Shown here in pieces: positions 8,714-15,464 of a stretch of 41,264 nucleotides of DNA. The DNA is from Billgrantia bachuensis (GTDB taxonomy: Bacteria; Pseudomonadota; Gammaproteobacteria; Pseudomonadales; Halomonadaceae): NCBI RefSeq assembly GCF_011742165.1, contig NZ_JAAQTO010000015.1:1-41264 (forward strand), written 5' to 3'. The first letter of the stretch is position 1. Each line of letters starts with the position of its first letter. The position numbers were made by a program, and so were the translations under genes. The notes under the pieces were generated by a model. That model had not been told where the DNA came from. It searched no databases and worked only from the letters and a program-made list of their open reading frames with translations.

Positions 8714-8735
8714 GTCGGCAAGTCCCCTTGCCGAC
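8714..8735 (+). other. Perfect 9-bp stem-loop between operon genes 3 and 4
   Basis: GTCGGCAAG (8714-8722) and CTTGCCGAC (8727-8735) form a perfect stem with a TCCC tetraloop ten bases after the HbpS-like stop. No T-run follows. It is the second such hairpin in this operon and may separate transcript segments of different stability. Confidence 0.6.
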
Positions 8736-8818
8736 TCCCCTGATGACCGGCCAAGCACCAGCACCCGGCAACAACGACAAGACCTTGCCTTGAAACGGGT
8801 GCACTCCAGGAGGCTGCC

Positions 8819-9835
8819 ATGAGCTACCGTATTACTCTCTCCGAGACCTCAGAAAGCTTCGACGCCCAGACGGGTGAGCCACTGCTCGAGGCTGCCGAGC
8901 GTGCCGGCTTTCCACTCGCTCACGACTGCCGCTTCGGTGGTTGCGGCGCCTGCCGCATCAAGCTGCTGGAAGGCACGGTCGACTACGAGGAGTTCCCCTT
9001 CGGCCTGACAGAAGAGGAAGCCGAGGCGGGCTACGCACTGGCTTGCCAGGCACGTGCCCAGAGCGATCTGACCATCAGTGCCAAGATGCTGCCGTCAGGC
9101 TACATACCAGCCGATTTCCATATCGCCACCATCGAACGGATGGAGAAACTCAGCCACGACGTCACCCACCTGGTGCTGCGCATCCCCACCGCTAGCGAAG
9201 TGGTCTTTCACCCTGGCCAATACCTCAACGTGATGCTGGATGACGGCAGCCCTCGCAGCTTTTCGATGGCCTCGCCCCACCGCGGCGAGCTGTTCGATTT
9301 CCATATCCGCCGCGTCCCCGGCGGCCACTTCACCGGCCGACTCGAGACCCACTACCGGCCCGGCGACACCCTCGACGTGGAGCTGCCGCTGGGCAACTTC
9401 CGCCATGACACCGAGAGTCCCCGCGACCTGCTGATGGTTGGCGGCGGCACCGGCCTGGCGCCGCTCAAGAGCATCATCGAGTCGCTGCTGGACGAACCCG
9501 AGCGTCCCAGCATCGTGCTCTATTGGGGCGTGCGCCGCGCGGAAGATCTCTATCTCGACGAACAGCTACGCCTGTGGGGACGTACGCTGCCCAACTTTCG
9601 CTACGTGGCCGTGCTTTCAGAGCCCGACCCCGAATGGGGCGGCCGTCGCGGTTACGTTCACGAGGCCGTGTGCCAGGACTTCGATGACCTGAGCGCTTTC
9701 GATGCCTACCTGTGCGGCCCGCCGCCGATGATCGCCGCCGCCAAGACGAGCTTTTCCCAGCGCGGCCTCGACGTCGAGCGCATCCATGCCGACAGCTTCA
9801 ATTTCACCCATGAGCTAGAAGGCAGCGTGGCCTGA
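8819..9835 (+). CDS. Ferredoxin-NAD(P)H reductase with N-terminal [2Fe-2S] domain
   Basis: A 338-residue electron-transfer protein of the oxygenase-reductase type (BenC/XylZ/phenol hydroxylase reductase). The N-terminal plant-type ferredoxin has Cys37, Cys42, Cys45 and Cys76. The FAD-binding barrel follows with RSFSM at residues 146-150. The NAD(P) domain has VGGGTGLAPL from residue 207 and CGPPPM at 299. It takes hydride from NAD(P)H and passes single electrons to a ferredoxin or directly to an oxygenase. The ferredoxin gene follows after 30 bp, so the pair probably feeds the diiron protein encoded at 5880. An AGGAGG ribosome site precedes the ATG. Confidence 0.93.
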   Translation: MSYRITLSETSESFDAQTGEPLLEAAERAGFPLAHDCRFGGCGACRIKLLEGTVDYEEFPFGLTEEEAEAGYALACQARAQSDLTISAKMLPSGYIPADFHIATIERMEKLSHDVTHLVLRIPTASEVVFHPGQYLNVMLDDGSPRSFSMASPHRGELFDFHIRRVPGGHFTGRLETHYRPGDTLDVELPLGNFRHDTESPRDLLMVGGGTGLAPLKSIIESLLDEPERPSIVLYWGVRRAEDLYLDEQLRLWGRTLPNFRYVAVLSEPDPEWGGRRGYVHEAVCQDFDDLSAFDAYLCGPPPMIAAAKTSFSQRGLDVERIHADSFNFTHELEGSVA

Positions 9836-9865
9836 CGCATCACCGGATCCAGCGAGGTAATCGAT

Positions 9866-10204
9866 ATGCCGGACATTACTTTCATCACCAACGACGGCAA
9901 GGTGGTCAGCGCGCCCAAGGATTCCAACCTGCTGCGCGTGTCGCTGCGCGAGAAGGGTGGCATTCCGTTCAAGTGCGGCGGTGGCCTGTGCGGCACGTGC
10001 AAGTGCTTGCTCGAAGAAGGCCGCGAAAATACCGACGCCGTAAAGAAAAAGGAAGAGAAACTGCTCTCGGCCGAAGAGCTGGAACAGGGCTATCGCCTCG
10101 CCTGCCAGACCTTCCTCAAGGGCGACATCAAGGTTTCCTGGGAAGAGACATCCAAGGGCGGTGCTACCGGTACGCGTCAGGTCAGACCCAAGGCAGAGGC
10201 GTGA
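9866..10204 (+). CDS. [2Fe-2S] ferredoxin, copy 1
   Basis: A 112-residue ferredoxin with cluster ligands Cys37, Cys42, Cys45 and Cys80 (C-x4-C-x2-C ... C) and an extra Cys47. It ends with a polar tail. The segment LEQGYRLACQ around the last ligand is shared exactly with the second ferredoxin at 21918, so they are paralogues. It sits between the reductase and aspartate dehydrogenase genes and very likely carries electrons from the reductase to the diiron enzyme. An AGCGAGGTAA ribosome site lies upstream. Confidence 0.9.
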   Translation: MPDITFITNDGKVVSAPKDSNLLRVSLREKGGIPFKCGGGLCGTCKCLLEEGRENTDAVKKKEEKLLSAEELEQGYRLACQTFLKGDIKVSWEETSKGGATGTRQVRPKAEA

Positions 10205-10212
10205 GGCAAGCG

Positions 10213-11028
10213 ATGACAGAGAACGCGATTCGAGTTGGACTCATCGGCTACGGTACGGCGGGCAAAGACGTCGCCGAGGCCATCCTCAGCGGCCAGGCTG
10301 GCGACACCCGGCTTACCAGCGTATTGGTACGCGATGCGGGCAAGTATGCCGATGCTTCACTGGATAGCTGCACGATCACCGACAACGAAGAGACCTTCTT
10401 TGCCTCTCGCCCCGACATGGTGGTCGAGACGGCAGGGCACGAGGCGGTGTTCCGCTACGCTGAGAGATCACTGACCAACGGCAGCGACTTCATGGTGGTA
10501 TCGGTCGGTGCCTTCTGCGATCAGGCGCTCTACGACCGCGTCATGACCAGCGCCAGCCAACACGGCAGGCGCGTACTGGTACCCTCGGCAGCGATTGCTG
10601 GCCTCGACCGCGTCGCAGCCGCCGCCCACGGGCCTCTGGAGCGGGTGACGCTGACCACGCGCAAGCCGGTCAAGGCCTGGCGCGGAACCTTTGCCGAGGA
10701 GGTGGTCGACCTCGACACGGTGACGCAGCCGACGGTGATCTTCGAGGGCAACGCCCGCGAGTCGTCCCGCGTCTTCCCTGAGAGCGTCAACGTCTCGGCA
10801 GCGCTGAGCCTGGCCGGCGTAGGCTTCGAGGCCACCGAGGTGCGAGTCTTCGTCGACCCCACCATCGACAAGAACGTGCACGAGGTTTCCGCCAAGGGCC
10901 TGTTCGGCGAGGTGCGCATCGAGGTACAGAACACGCCGTCGCCGAACAATCCCAAGACCGGCTATATCGTCGCCATGAGCGTGGCTCGGGCGCTGAGGAA
11001 TCTATCCTCGCCCCTGGTGATCGGCTAG
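10213..11028 (+). CDS. nadX: L-aspartate dehydrogenase (NadX type)
   Basis: A 271-residue enzyme that interconverts L-aspartate and iminoaspartate/oxaloacetate plus ammonia with NAD(P). The Rossmann motif GLIGYGTAGKDV opens the protein, EGNARESSRVFPESVNV lies mid-chain, and the catalytic His223 is in KNVHEV. The C-terminus (NTPSPNNPKTGYIVAMSV) is typical of the family. The ATG at 10213 follows GTGAGG with good spacing, 8 bp after the ferredoxin stop. In this operon a catabolic role, releasing or capturing pathway nitrogen, is likelier than NAD synthesis, since no nadA or nadC is nearby. An AspDH-like enzyme acting on another amino acid remains possible. Confidence 0.85.
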   Translation: MTENAIRVGLIGYGTAGKDVAEAILSGQAGDTRLTSVLVRDAGKYADASLDSCTITDNEETFFASRPDMVVETAGHEAVFRYAERSLTNGSDFMVVSVGAFCDQALYDRVMTSASQHGRRVLVPSAAIAGLDRVAAAAHGPLERVTLTTRKPVKAWRGTFAEEVVDLDTVTQPTVIFEGNARESSRVFPESVNVSAALSLAGVGFEATEVRVFVDPTIDKNVHEVSAKGLFGEVRIEVQNTPSPNNPKTGYIVAMSVARALRNLSSPLVIG

Positions 11029-11063
11029 CCAGTTACCGCCGGCCAGTGGCAGGCGTAAAGGAA

Positions 11064-11094
11064 AGCCGGGCGCTTGCAATGCGGGCGTCCGGCT
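11064..11094. terminator. Bidirectional terminator between convergent genes
   Basis: AGCCGGGCGC (11064-11073) pairs with GCGTCCGGCT (11085-11094), with one G-U pair. T-rich sequence flanks both sides (CTTGGCTGTTCTC on plus, TTCCTTTAC on minus). It ends the aspartate dehydrogenase operon and the convergent GntR gene. Confidence 0.65.
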
Positions 11095-11123
11095 CTTGGC
11101 TGTTCTCTACCTACCATTGCCGA

Positions 11124-11795
11124 TCAGACTTGCGAGCGACTCATGTAGGCCTTGCGCGATTTCTCGAGGTGGATACGGGTAAAGCTCTCGGCCAGGTCCT
11201 CCTCGCCCCCGCGGATAGCGCCGAGAATATCCTGGTGTTCGCGCAGCGCCTCCTTGGTACGCCCCGGCAGGGCGGCGCTGAGATTGGAGAAGGCACGCAC
11301 ATAGTCCTTCAGGTCGACCAGCATCTCGTGCAGCTTGGGATTGCCTGAGGCCCGGCCGATCAGGTCGTTGTACTTGACGTTGAGATCCACCTCATCGCCA
11401 CCATCGTCCTGCAGCGCCTCGTCTATCTCGGCCATGAGCTGATCGATCTCGGCAGCGATCTCTTCATTGACCTTCTGTGCAGCCAGGCGCGCCGCCAGCG
11501 ACTCCAATGAGGCCAGGATCATGAACACTTCGAGAATCTCAGCCTGGGTAATCTCGTTGACTACCACTCCCTTGCGCGGCACGGTACGCACGAAGCGCTG
11601 GGTCTCGAGGCGAAAAAGCGCCTCGCGGATGGGCGTGCGGCTGATATTGAGCTTCTCGGCCAGCACCCTTTCGACCAGACGGTCACCCGCCTTGTACTCG
11701 CCGCGCAGTATAGCGTCCTTGAGATAGGCATATACCTTGTCGCGGATCGGTGAGAGGTCTTCCTGAGTCCAGGACTCTGCCATTCGGGCTACCAT
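11124..11795 (-). CDS. GntR/FCD family transcriptional regulator 1
   Basis: A 224-residue regulator with an N-terminal winged helix (GDRLVERVLAEKLNISRTPIREALFRLE, about residues 35-62) and a C-terminal all-helical FCD ligand domain. The start at 11795 is the better supported of two Met codons (GAGA at 7 nt); the other is at 11783. It lies convergent to the aspartate dehydrogenase operon. Upstream is an AT-rich palindrome at 11819-11837, unlike the TGGTATACCA sites of the island, so this protein is probably autoregulated through a different operator and may answer to a different ligand. Confidence 0.9.
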   Translation of the reverse strand: MVARMAESWTQEDLSPIRDKVYAYLKDAILRGEYKAGDRLVERVLAEKLNISRTPIREALFRLETQRFVRTVPRKGVVVNEITQAEILEVFMILASLESLAARLAAQKVNEEIAAEIDQLMAEIDEALQDDGGDEVDLNVKYNDLIGRASGNPKLHEMLVDLKDYVRAFSNLSAALPGRTKEALREHQDILGAIRGGEEDLAESFTRIHLEKSRKAYMSRSQV

Positions 11796-11818
11796 CAGTT
11801 GTCTCGAAGCTAGGATAC

Positions 11819-11837
11819 GATAAAACAGTATTTTATC
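11819..11837. promoter_or_regulatory. Candidate operator of GntR regulator 1
   Basis: A 19-bp sequence with perfect 7-bp arms, GATAAAA-CAGTA-TTTTATC, 23 bp upstream of the regulator start. Placement suggests autoregulation. It shares no core with the TGGTATACCA family. Confidence 0.55.
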
Positions 11838-11939
11838 ACATCGCGACAAAACGTTGGCATCTGGTACACAAAGACCCAGAAAAAGCAGAGCCCACGCACC
11901 GATGGGCACGGGGGCGTGTATGGCAGGTAGGTAATCGGC

Positions 11940-12245
11940 TCAGTGCAGCGGTGCCTTTTCCAAGCGTGCTTCTATGCTGCCGAAAGTCACCAGTTGCTCG
12001 AGTTCGGCTCGCGCCGCTTCGACTGAGTCGAAGCGTTCGAAGAATTTCAGCGGCACGCTATTGGTCTTGCCGTCCTCCCCGGTCTCGACAATGCTTACCC
12101 GGCCCTGGTCACCGCTGACCTCGGCAATGGTGAAATCGGCCTTCTTCCTACCGTAGAAAAAGTATTCGTAAGATTCTACAGGGGCAACACCCTGTCCCGG
12201 CCTGGCATCGTATTCGCCCAGCTTGCTTGTCAATATGATGTACAT
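11940..12245 (-). CDS. Uncharacterised 101-aa protein
   Basis: I do not recognise this protein. It starts MYIILTSKLGEYDA at 12245 with GAGAG nine bases upstream; the longer open frame overlaps the creatininase gene and is not used. It is soluble, mixed alpha/beta by composition, with a central YEYFFYGRKKADFTIAEV segment and an acidic C-terminal half containing a probable helix (SVEAARAELEQLV). It follows the creatininase-family gene by 55 bp on the same strand and is probably co-transcribed under the operator at 13212-13223. A small accessory or ferredoxin-partner role is possible but unsupported. Confidence 0.75.
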   Translation of the reverse strand: MYIILTSKLGEYDARPGQGVAPVESYEYFFYGRKKADFTIAEVSGDQGRVSIVETGEDGKTNSVPLKFFERFDSVEAARAELEQLVTFGSIEARLEKAPLH

Positions 12246-12300
12246 GTCAGCGCTCTCTCGTTGTGATTTGACCAACAGCTCGTTTCTCGTCGATGGCCCT

Positions 12301-13131
12301 TCAGGTGGCAAGCTCTCTCTCATCCTGCTCAGCCTGGGCCTGGGCAGATTCGGAAAGCAGCGGCCGCAGCGCCTTTGACAGTTCCTCAAGCGCTTCCTCG
12401 ACGATCGCCTTGCCGATGGCGTGGCTTGCCTGGGTGGCGTCGCCGATGCAGCCGTTGCGGGTCATTTCCTCGTAATAGTAAAAGCCCTGGAGAGATTTGC
12501 CCGGGCGCAGTCCCTCCCAACATCCTCCGTGTACGATGTCCCCCTTTTCGAGCCGTTCCGAGCGCACCAGGTGGGGGGCTAGATAGTACGCCTCGGAGAC
12601 CTCGCGCTCGCAGCTGTGGCCGAACAGGGTTGAGGAAATGTGCTCCTTCATGGCCTTCTTGGCGGAAGCCGTGGTTTTGGCGTAGTAGCATGCCACGCCT
12701 AATTCCTGCATAAAGCTGGCGCAGGCCAGGCCAAGCGTGGCTTGATTCCCACCGTGACTGTTGAGGAACAGCACCTTGTCGATCCCGTGACGCTGCAGCG
12801 AGACGACCATGTCGCGCAGCACGGCCAGCAGGGTTTCGGGGCGCAGGCTGATGGTGCCGGGAAAGTTCAGGTGATGCGGAGAGACTCCCATGTTGACCGT
12901 GGGCGTCACCAGCACCTGCGGATGCAGCGCAGCGGCGAGGCGCCTGGCCATTTCGGTGGCCAGTACCGCATCGCAGCTCTCGTTCATGTGCGGCCCATGT
13001 TGCTCGTGCGCTCCGACCGGCACGATGGCCATCTTGACGGTCTTAAGCGCATCCTCGACCTCTGGCCAGGTCATCTCTGTTAGCACATAGCTATCCGCCT
13101 GGCCCTTCTGGCTTTTCATCTGACCTTCCAT
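12301..13131 (-). CDS. Creatininase-family metal-dependent amidohydrolase
   Basis: A 276-residue member of the creatinine amidohydrolase/MftE/FAPy-deformylase family. Metal-binding residues are visible: Glu43 and His45 in PVGAHEQHG, Asp54, His126 in NSHGGN, and Glu177 in the H-x4-E-x-S segment that aligns with HAGxxETS. Members hydrolyse cyclic or linear amides with two Zn or Mn ions. The start at 13131 has an AAGGAGAG site; in-frame Met codons at 13173 and 13119 are alternatives. It has its own TGGTATACCA operator about 80 bp upstream. A role in opening an amide or lactam intermediate of the pathway is inference. Confidence 0.85.
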   Translation of the reverse strand: MEGQMKSQKGQADSYVLTEMTWPEVEDALKTVKMAIVPVGAHEQHGPHMNESCDAVLATEMARRLAAALHPQVLVTPTVNMGVSPHHLNFPGTISLRPETLLAVLRDMVVSLQRHGIDKVLFLNSHGGNQATLGLACASFMQELGVACYYAKTTASAKKAMKEHISSTLFGHSCEREVSEAYYLAPHLVRSERLEKGDIVHGGCWEGLRPGKSLQGFYYYEEMTRNGCIGDATQASHAIGKAIVEEALEELSKALRPLLSESAQAQAEQDERELAT

Positions 13132-13211
13132 CCCGCTCTCCTTCGGCACCTGCGCAGCGAACCTCAACGACATGTCGCGCGCTGTGATCTATGGCATGAT
13201 AAGACCAACAA

Positions 13212-13223
13212 ATGGTATACCAT
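13212..13223. promoter_or_regulatory. Putative GntR-type operator of the creatininase-family gene
   Basis: The perfect palindrome ATGGTATACCAT lies 80 bp upstream of the minus-strand start at 13131. A minus-strand TTATCAT a little downstream could be the -10, which would place the operator over the -35 region. Confidence 0.7.
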
Positions 13224-13232
13224 AAACCAACA

Positions 13233-13265
13233 CTAGCCGAAGCTAGCCGCCCCTGTAAAGGGGGC
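13233..13265 (-). terminator. Tandem hairpins after GntR regulator 2
   Basis: Two hairpins lie between the GntR stop (13307) and the next operator. GCCCC/GGGGC encloses a 7-nt loop (13249-13265), then CTAGC/GCTAG encloses a UUCG-type tetraloop (13233-13246), followed on the minus strand by TGTTGGTTT. The T-tract is imperfect, so termination may be partial. Confidence 0.45.
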
Positions 13266-13306
13266 TACGTACGGCAAAGGTTTTCAGTACGCCGCGCCAG
13301 GGCCGC

Positions 13307-13963
13307 CTAGCGGCAGCTCTTCTGGGCCACCTCGCTGGAAAGGGTGATGTGTTCCTCCAGCAATTCCCGGGCACGGCGGGCATTACGAGCCAGGGCCAGG
13401 TCCACCAGCTCTTGATGCTGGGCGTCGAGCTGATGTCGCAGCTCCTGGGCGCGAGGCGCCACGCGCCGATAGCGATCAAACTGGTCGTGCAGCTGCGAGA
13501 TGAAGCGCAATAACCAGACCGAACCACAAGGGGCGACGAGGGCATTGTGAAAGCGCGAGTGCAGTTGCTCCCACTCCACGACCGGCGTATGGGAGCAGGC
13601 CTTCGATAGCCGATGATTAGCCGCCAAAAGCTGGGATTCCCACTCTTCATCGCCATGCTTGACGGCCAGCTCCAACGCCTTGCCCTCAAGCTGCCGGCGC
13701 ATCTCGGTGATATCGGCAAGCTCGTCGCGACTCAACTCCAGCACGCGAAAGCCGCGCTGGTTCTCCTGGCGCAGCAGACCATAGGCCGCCAGACGGTTCA
13801 GTGCCTCGCGCAGCGGACTCAGACCCACCTGATAGGTTTCTCGTAGTAGTGCGATCGTCAGCCGCTCGCCGGCAGCGTAGCGGCCATCGAGCAGATCCTG
13901 GCGGAGCATTTCGTAGATCCTGCTTGCCGTCGTGGCACTGCCCTGCTTGAGCACTTCATTCAT
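13307..13963 (-). CDS. GntR/FCD family transcriptional regulator 2 (candidate island regulator)
   Basis: A 218-residue regulator with a winged helix (GERLTIALLRETYQVGLSPLREALNRLAAYGLL, about residues 32-64) and an FCD domain with the usual metal-type histidines and acidics (FHNALVAPCGSVWLL; a later Q-x2-H). It resembles the CsiR-like branch. A TGGTATACCG site lies 28 bp upstream of its start, between it and the divergent CHR pair, as expected for an autoregulated local regulator. It is therefore the best candidate to bind all seven copies of the palindrome. The ligand is unknown; FCD proteins usually sense small carboxylates. Confidence 0.9.
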   Translation of the reverse strand: MNEVLKQGSATTASRIYEMLRQDLLDGRYAAGERLTIALLRETYQVGLSPLREALNRLAAYGLLRQENQRGFRVLELSRDELADITEMRRQLEGKALELAVKHGDEEWESQLLAANHRLSKACSHTPVVEWEQLHSRFHNALVAPCGSVWLLRFISQLHDQFDRYRRVAPRAQELRHQLDAQHQELVDLALARNARRARELLEEHITLSSEVAQKSCR

Positions 13964-13990
13964 GGCGTGACCCCATTCTCTTTATGGAAT

Positions 13991-14002
13991 TTGGTATACC
14001 GA
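13991..14002. promoter_or_regulatory. Putative operator between GntR regulator 2 and CHR pair 2
   Basis: TTGGTATACCGA matches the island palindrome with one change. It is 28 bp upstream of the divergent GntR start and ends two bases before the -35 of the plus-strand promoter at 14005-14033, so one site could control both directions. Confidence 0.7.
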
Positions 14003-14004
14003 AC

Positions 14005-14033
14005 TTGACGCTTGATGCCGTGAGTCATAATCT
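14005..14033 (+). promoter_or_regulatory. Candidate sigma70 promoter of CHR pair 2
   Basis: TTGACG (14005-14010) and TAATCT (14028-14033) with a 17-bp spacer. The predicted start near 14040 leaves an AT-rich leader of about 95 nt before the ATG at 14136. The operator abuts the -35 on its upstream side. Confidence 0.6.
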
Positions 14034-14135
14034 AGGCCAAATAATCGATTTTTACTAGAAAAATAGCTTTCTCTTATGTTTAAGCGGTTGTTTTTTAAAC
14101 ACCGGACGAGACGTACAGACTAGGACTCGGCTGAC

Positions 14136-14708
14136 ATGACAACATCACAACAGGGCAAGTTGTTCTTTTCCTTTCTCAGAATCGGCCTGCTCGGGTTCGG
14201 CGGAGGCCCCTCGATGATTCCTCTGGTACACCAAGAGGTCGTCAAGCGGCATGCCTGGATGCGGGATGAAGAGTTCGCCGATGTATTGGCCATTGCCAAC
14301 ACCCTGCCGGGCCCCATCGCCACCAAGATGCCAGGCTATATCGGTTTTCGGGTCGGTGGCACGCTCGGCTGCATCAACGCCGTGCTAGCCGTGATATTGC
14401 CAATGATCATCGCCATGATCCTGATGCTGGGTCTCTTCAGCCGCTATCGGGATGTGAGCTGGATTCACGGCATGGGGCAGGGAGTGGTGCCAGTAGTCAT
14501 GGTGATGATGGGCCAGCTCACCTGGGACTTCCTAAACAAGTCACGAATGGCGCTGGGCTGGGCGGCCAGCCTGATCATGGCCGGCGTGGCGGGCGGGCTG
14601 ATCTACTGGCTGGGTATTCACCCAGGTCTGGTCATTGGCGCGCTTCTGGCAGCTGCCCTGCTCCCGCCTTTGACGCAAGGCAAGGCCGTCAAAGAGGTGA
14701 CGCGATGA
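14136..14708 (+). CDS. Chromate transporter (CHR) family, N-terminal half protein, copy 2
   Basis: A 190-residue paralogue of the protein at 1189, with the same motifs (LGFGGGPSMIPLV near residue 18 and NTLPGPIATKMPGYIGF near residue 57). It ends in an ATGA overlap with its partner. Unlike copy 1 it has an island operator and promoter directly upstream, so it is probably induced with the catabolic genes. In that setting it might move an organic or inorganic anion linked to the pathway rather than chromate. An operator-like TGGTACACCA lies inside the coding region at 14224. Confidence 0.87.
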   Translation: MTTSQQGKLFFSFLRIGLLGFGGGPSMIPLVHQEVVKRHAWMRDEEFADVLAIANTLPGPIATKMPGYIGFRVGGTLGCINAVLAVILPMIIAMILMLGLFSRYRDVSWIHGMGQGVVPVVMVMMGQLTWDFLNKSRMALGWAASLIMAGVAGGLIYWLGIHPGLVIGALLAAALLPPLTQGKAVKEVTR

Positions 14709-15235
14709 TTTACCTCGAGCTTTTTCTCGCCTTTTTCATCCCCAATATAGTCGGCTACGGCGGGGGCCCGGCCATTATCCCGCTGATCGAGGCGGAGGTA
14801 GTGGGCCGCTATGGCTGGATGAGCGGTCAGGAGTTCGCCGAGGTGCTGGGTCTGGGCAATGCGCTACCCAGCCCGATCGCCACCAAGATGGCCGGCTATG
14901 TCGGCTATGAGGTGGCGGGTATCGGCGGCGCGACGATCGCCGTCTTCGCCACCGTCGTGCCCACGCTGCTGATCATGCTGGGCGCCCTGGGACTGCTTTA
15001 TCGCTATCGCGACTCGCCACGCGTGAAGCGCATGAGCCAGTGGGTACGTCCGGTCATCGCCATGATGATGGCCGGCCTGGTGGTGAGCTTCTTCTTCGAG
15101 AGCCTGGATGGGGCGGGGCTGCTCCACACGCTGCTGATTGCGGCAATGGCAGCGATCACCCTGCTTCGCTTCAGGCTGCATCCTGCCCTTGTGATCGCCG
15201 CTTCGCTGGCTTATGGCGGCTTGCTGCTGGGCTAA
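14705..15235 (+). CDS. Chromate transporter (CHR) family, C-terminal half protein, copy 2
   Basis: A 176-residue membrane protein with ATG overlapping the previous TGA. GYGGGPAIIPLIEAEVVGRY near residue 15 and NALPSPIATKMAGYVGY near residue 48 match copy 1; the two C-terminal halves look about 80% identical. It completes the second heterodimeric CHR transporter. The permease gene at 15465 follows after 229 bp on the same strand and may be read from the same promoter. Confidence 0.87.
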   Translation: MIYLELFLAFFIPNIVGYGGGPAIIPLIEAEVVGRYGWMSGQEFAEVLGLGNALPSPIATKMAGYVGYEVAGIGGATIAVFATVVPTLLIMLGALGLLYRYRDSPRVKRMSQWVRPVIAMMMAGLVVSFFFESLDGAGLLHTLLIAAMAAITLLRFRLHPALVIAASLAYGGLLLG

Positions 15236-15464
15236 CCCCATGCAGGCTGCTTTCCACGTGCCTTTACTAAACGACAGGAGATGACATGCGACGACAATAA
15301 AACTGGCCACTCTCTATGCACGGAAGACGTCAGCACCACTTTCGTGACATGCAAGGCAAACGCATCCGTGGCAATACAGCAATCGACAACTACAAGCTCC
15401 CGATGGTCCTCCCGATACCCTCGGCTCCGCCATCGCCAAGCCTGACGACACGACAAGGTGCAAC

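Noticed and set aside
15281..15451. Short open frame (about 56 codons) or tiny MRRQ leader after CHR pair 2
   Set aside because: AGGAG directly abuts the first ATG, the composition is not protein-like, and there is no homologue I recognise. A leader peptide cannot be excluded but is unsupported.
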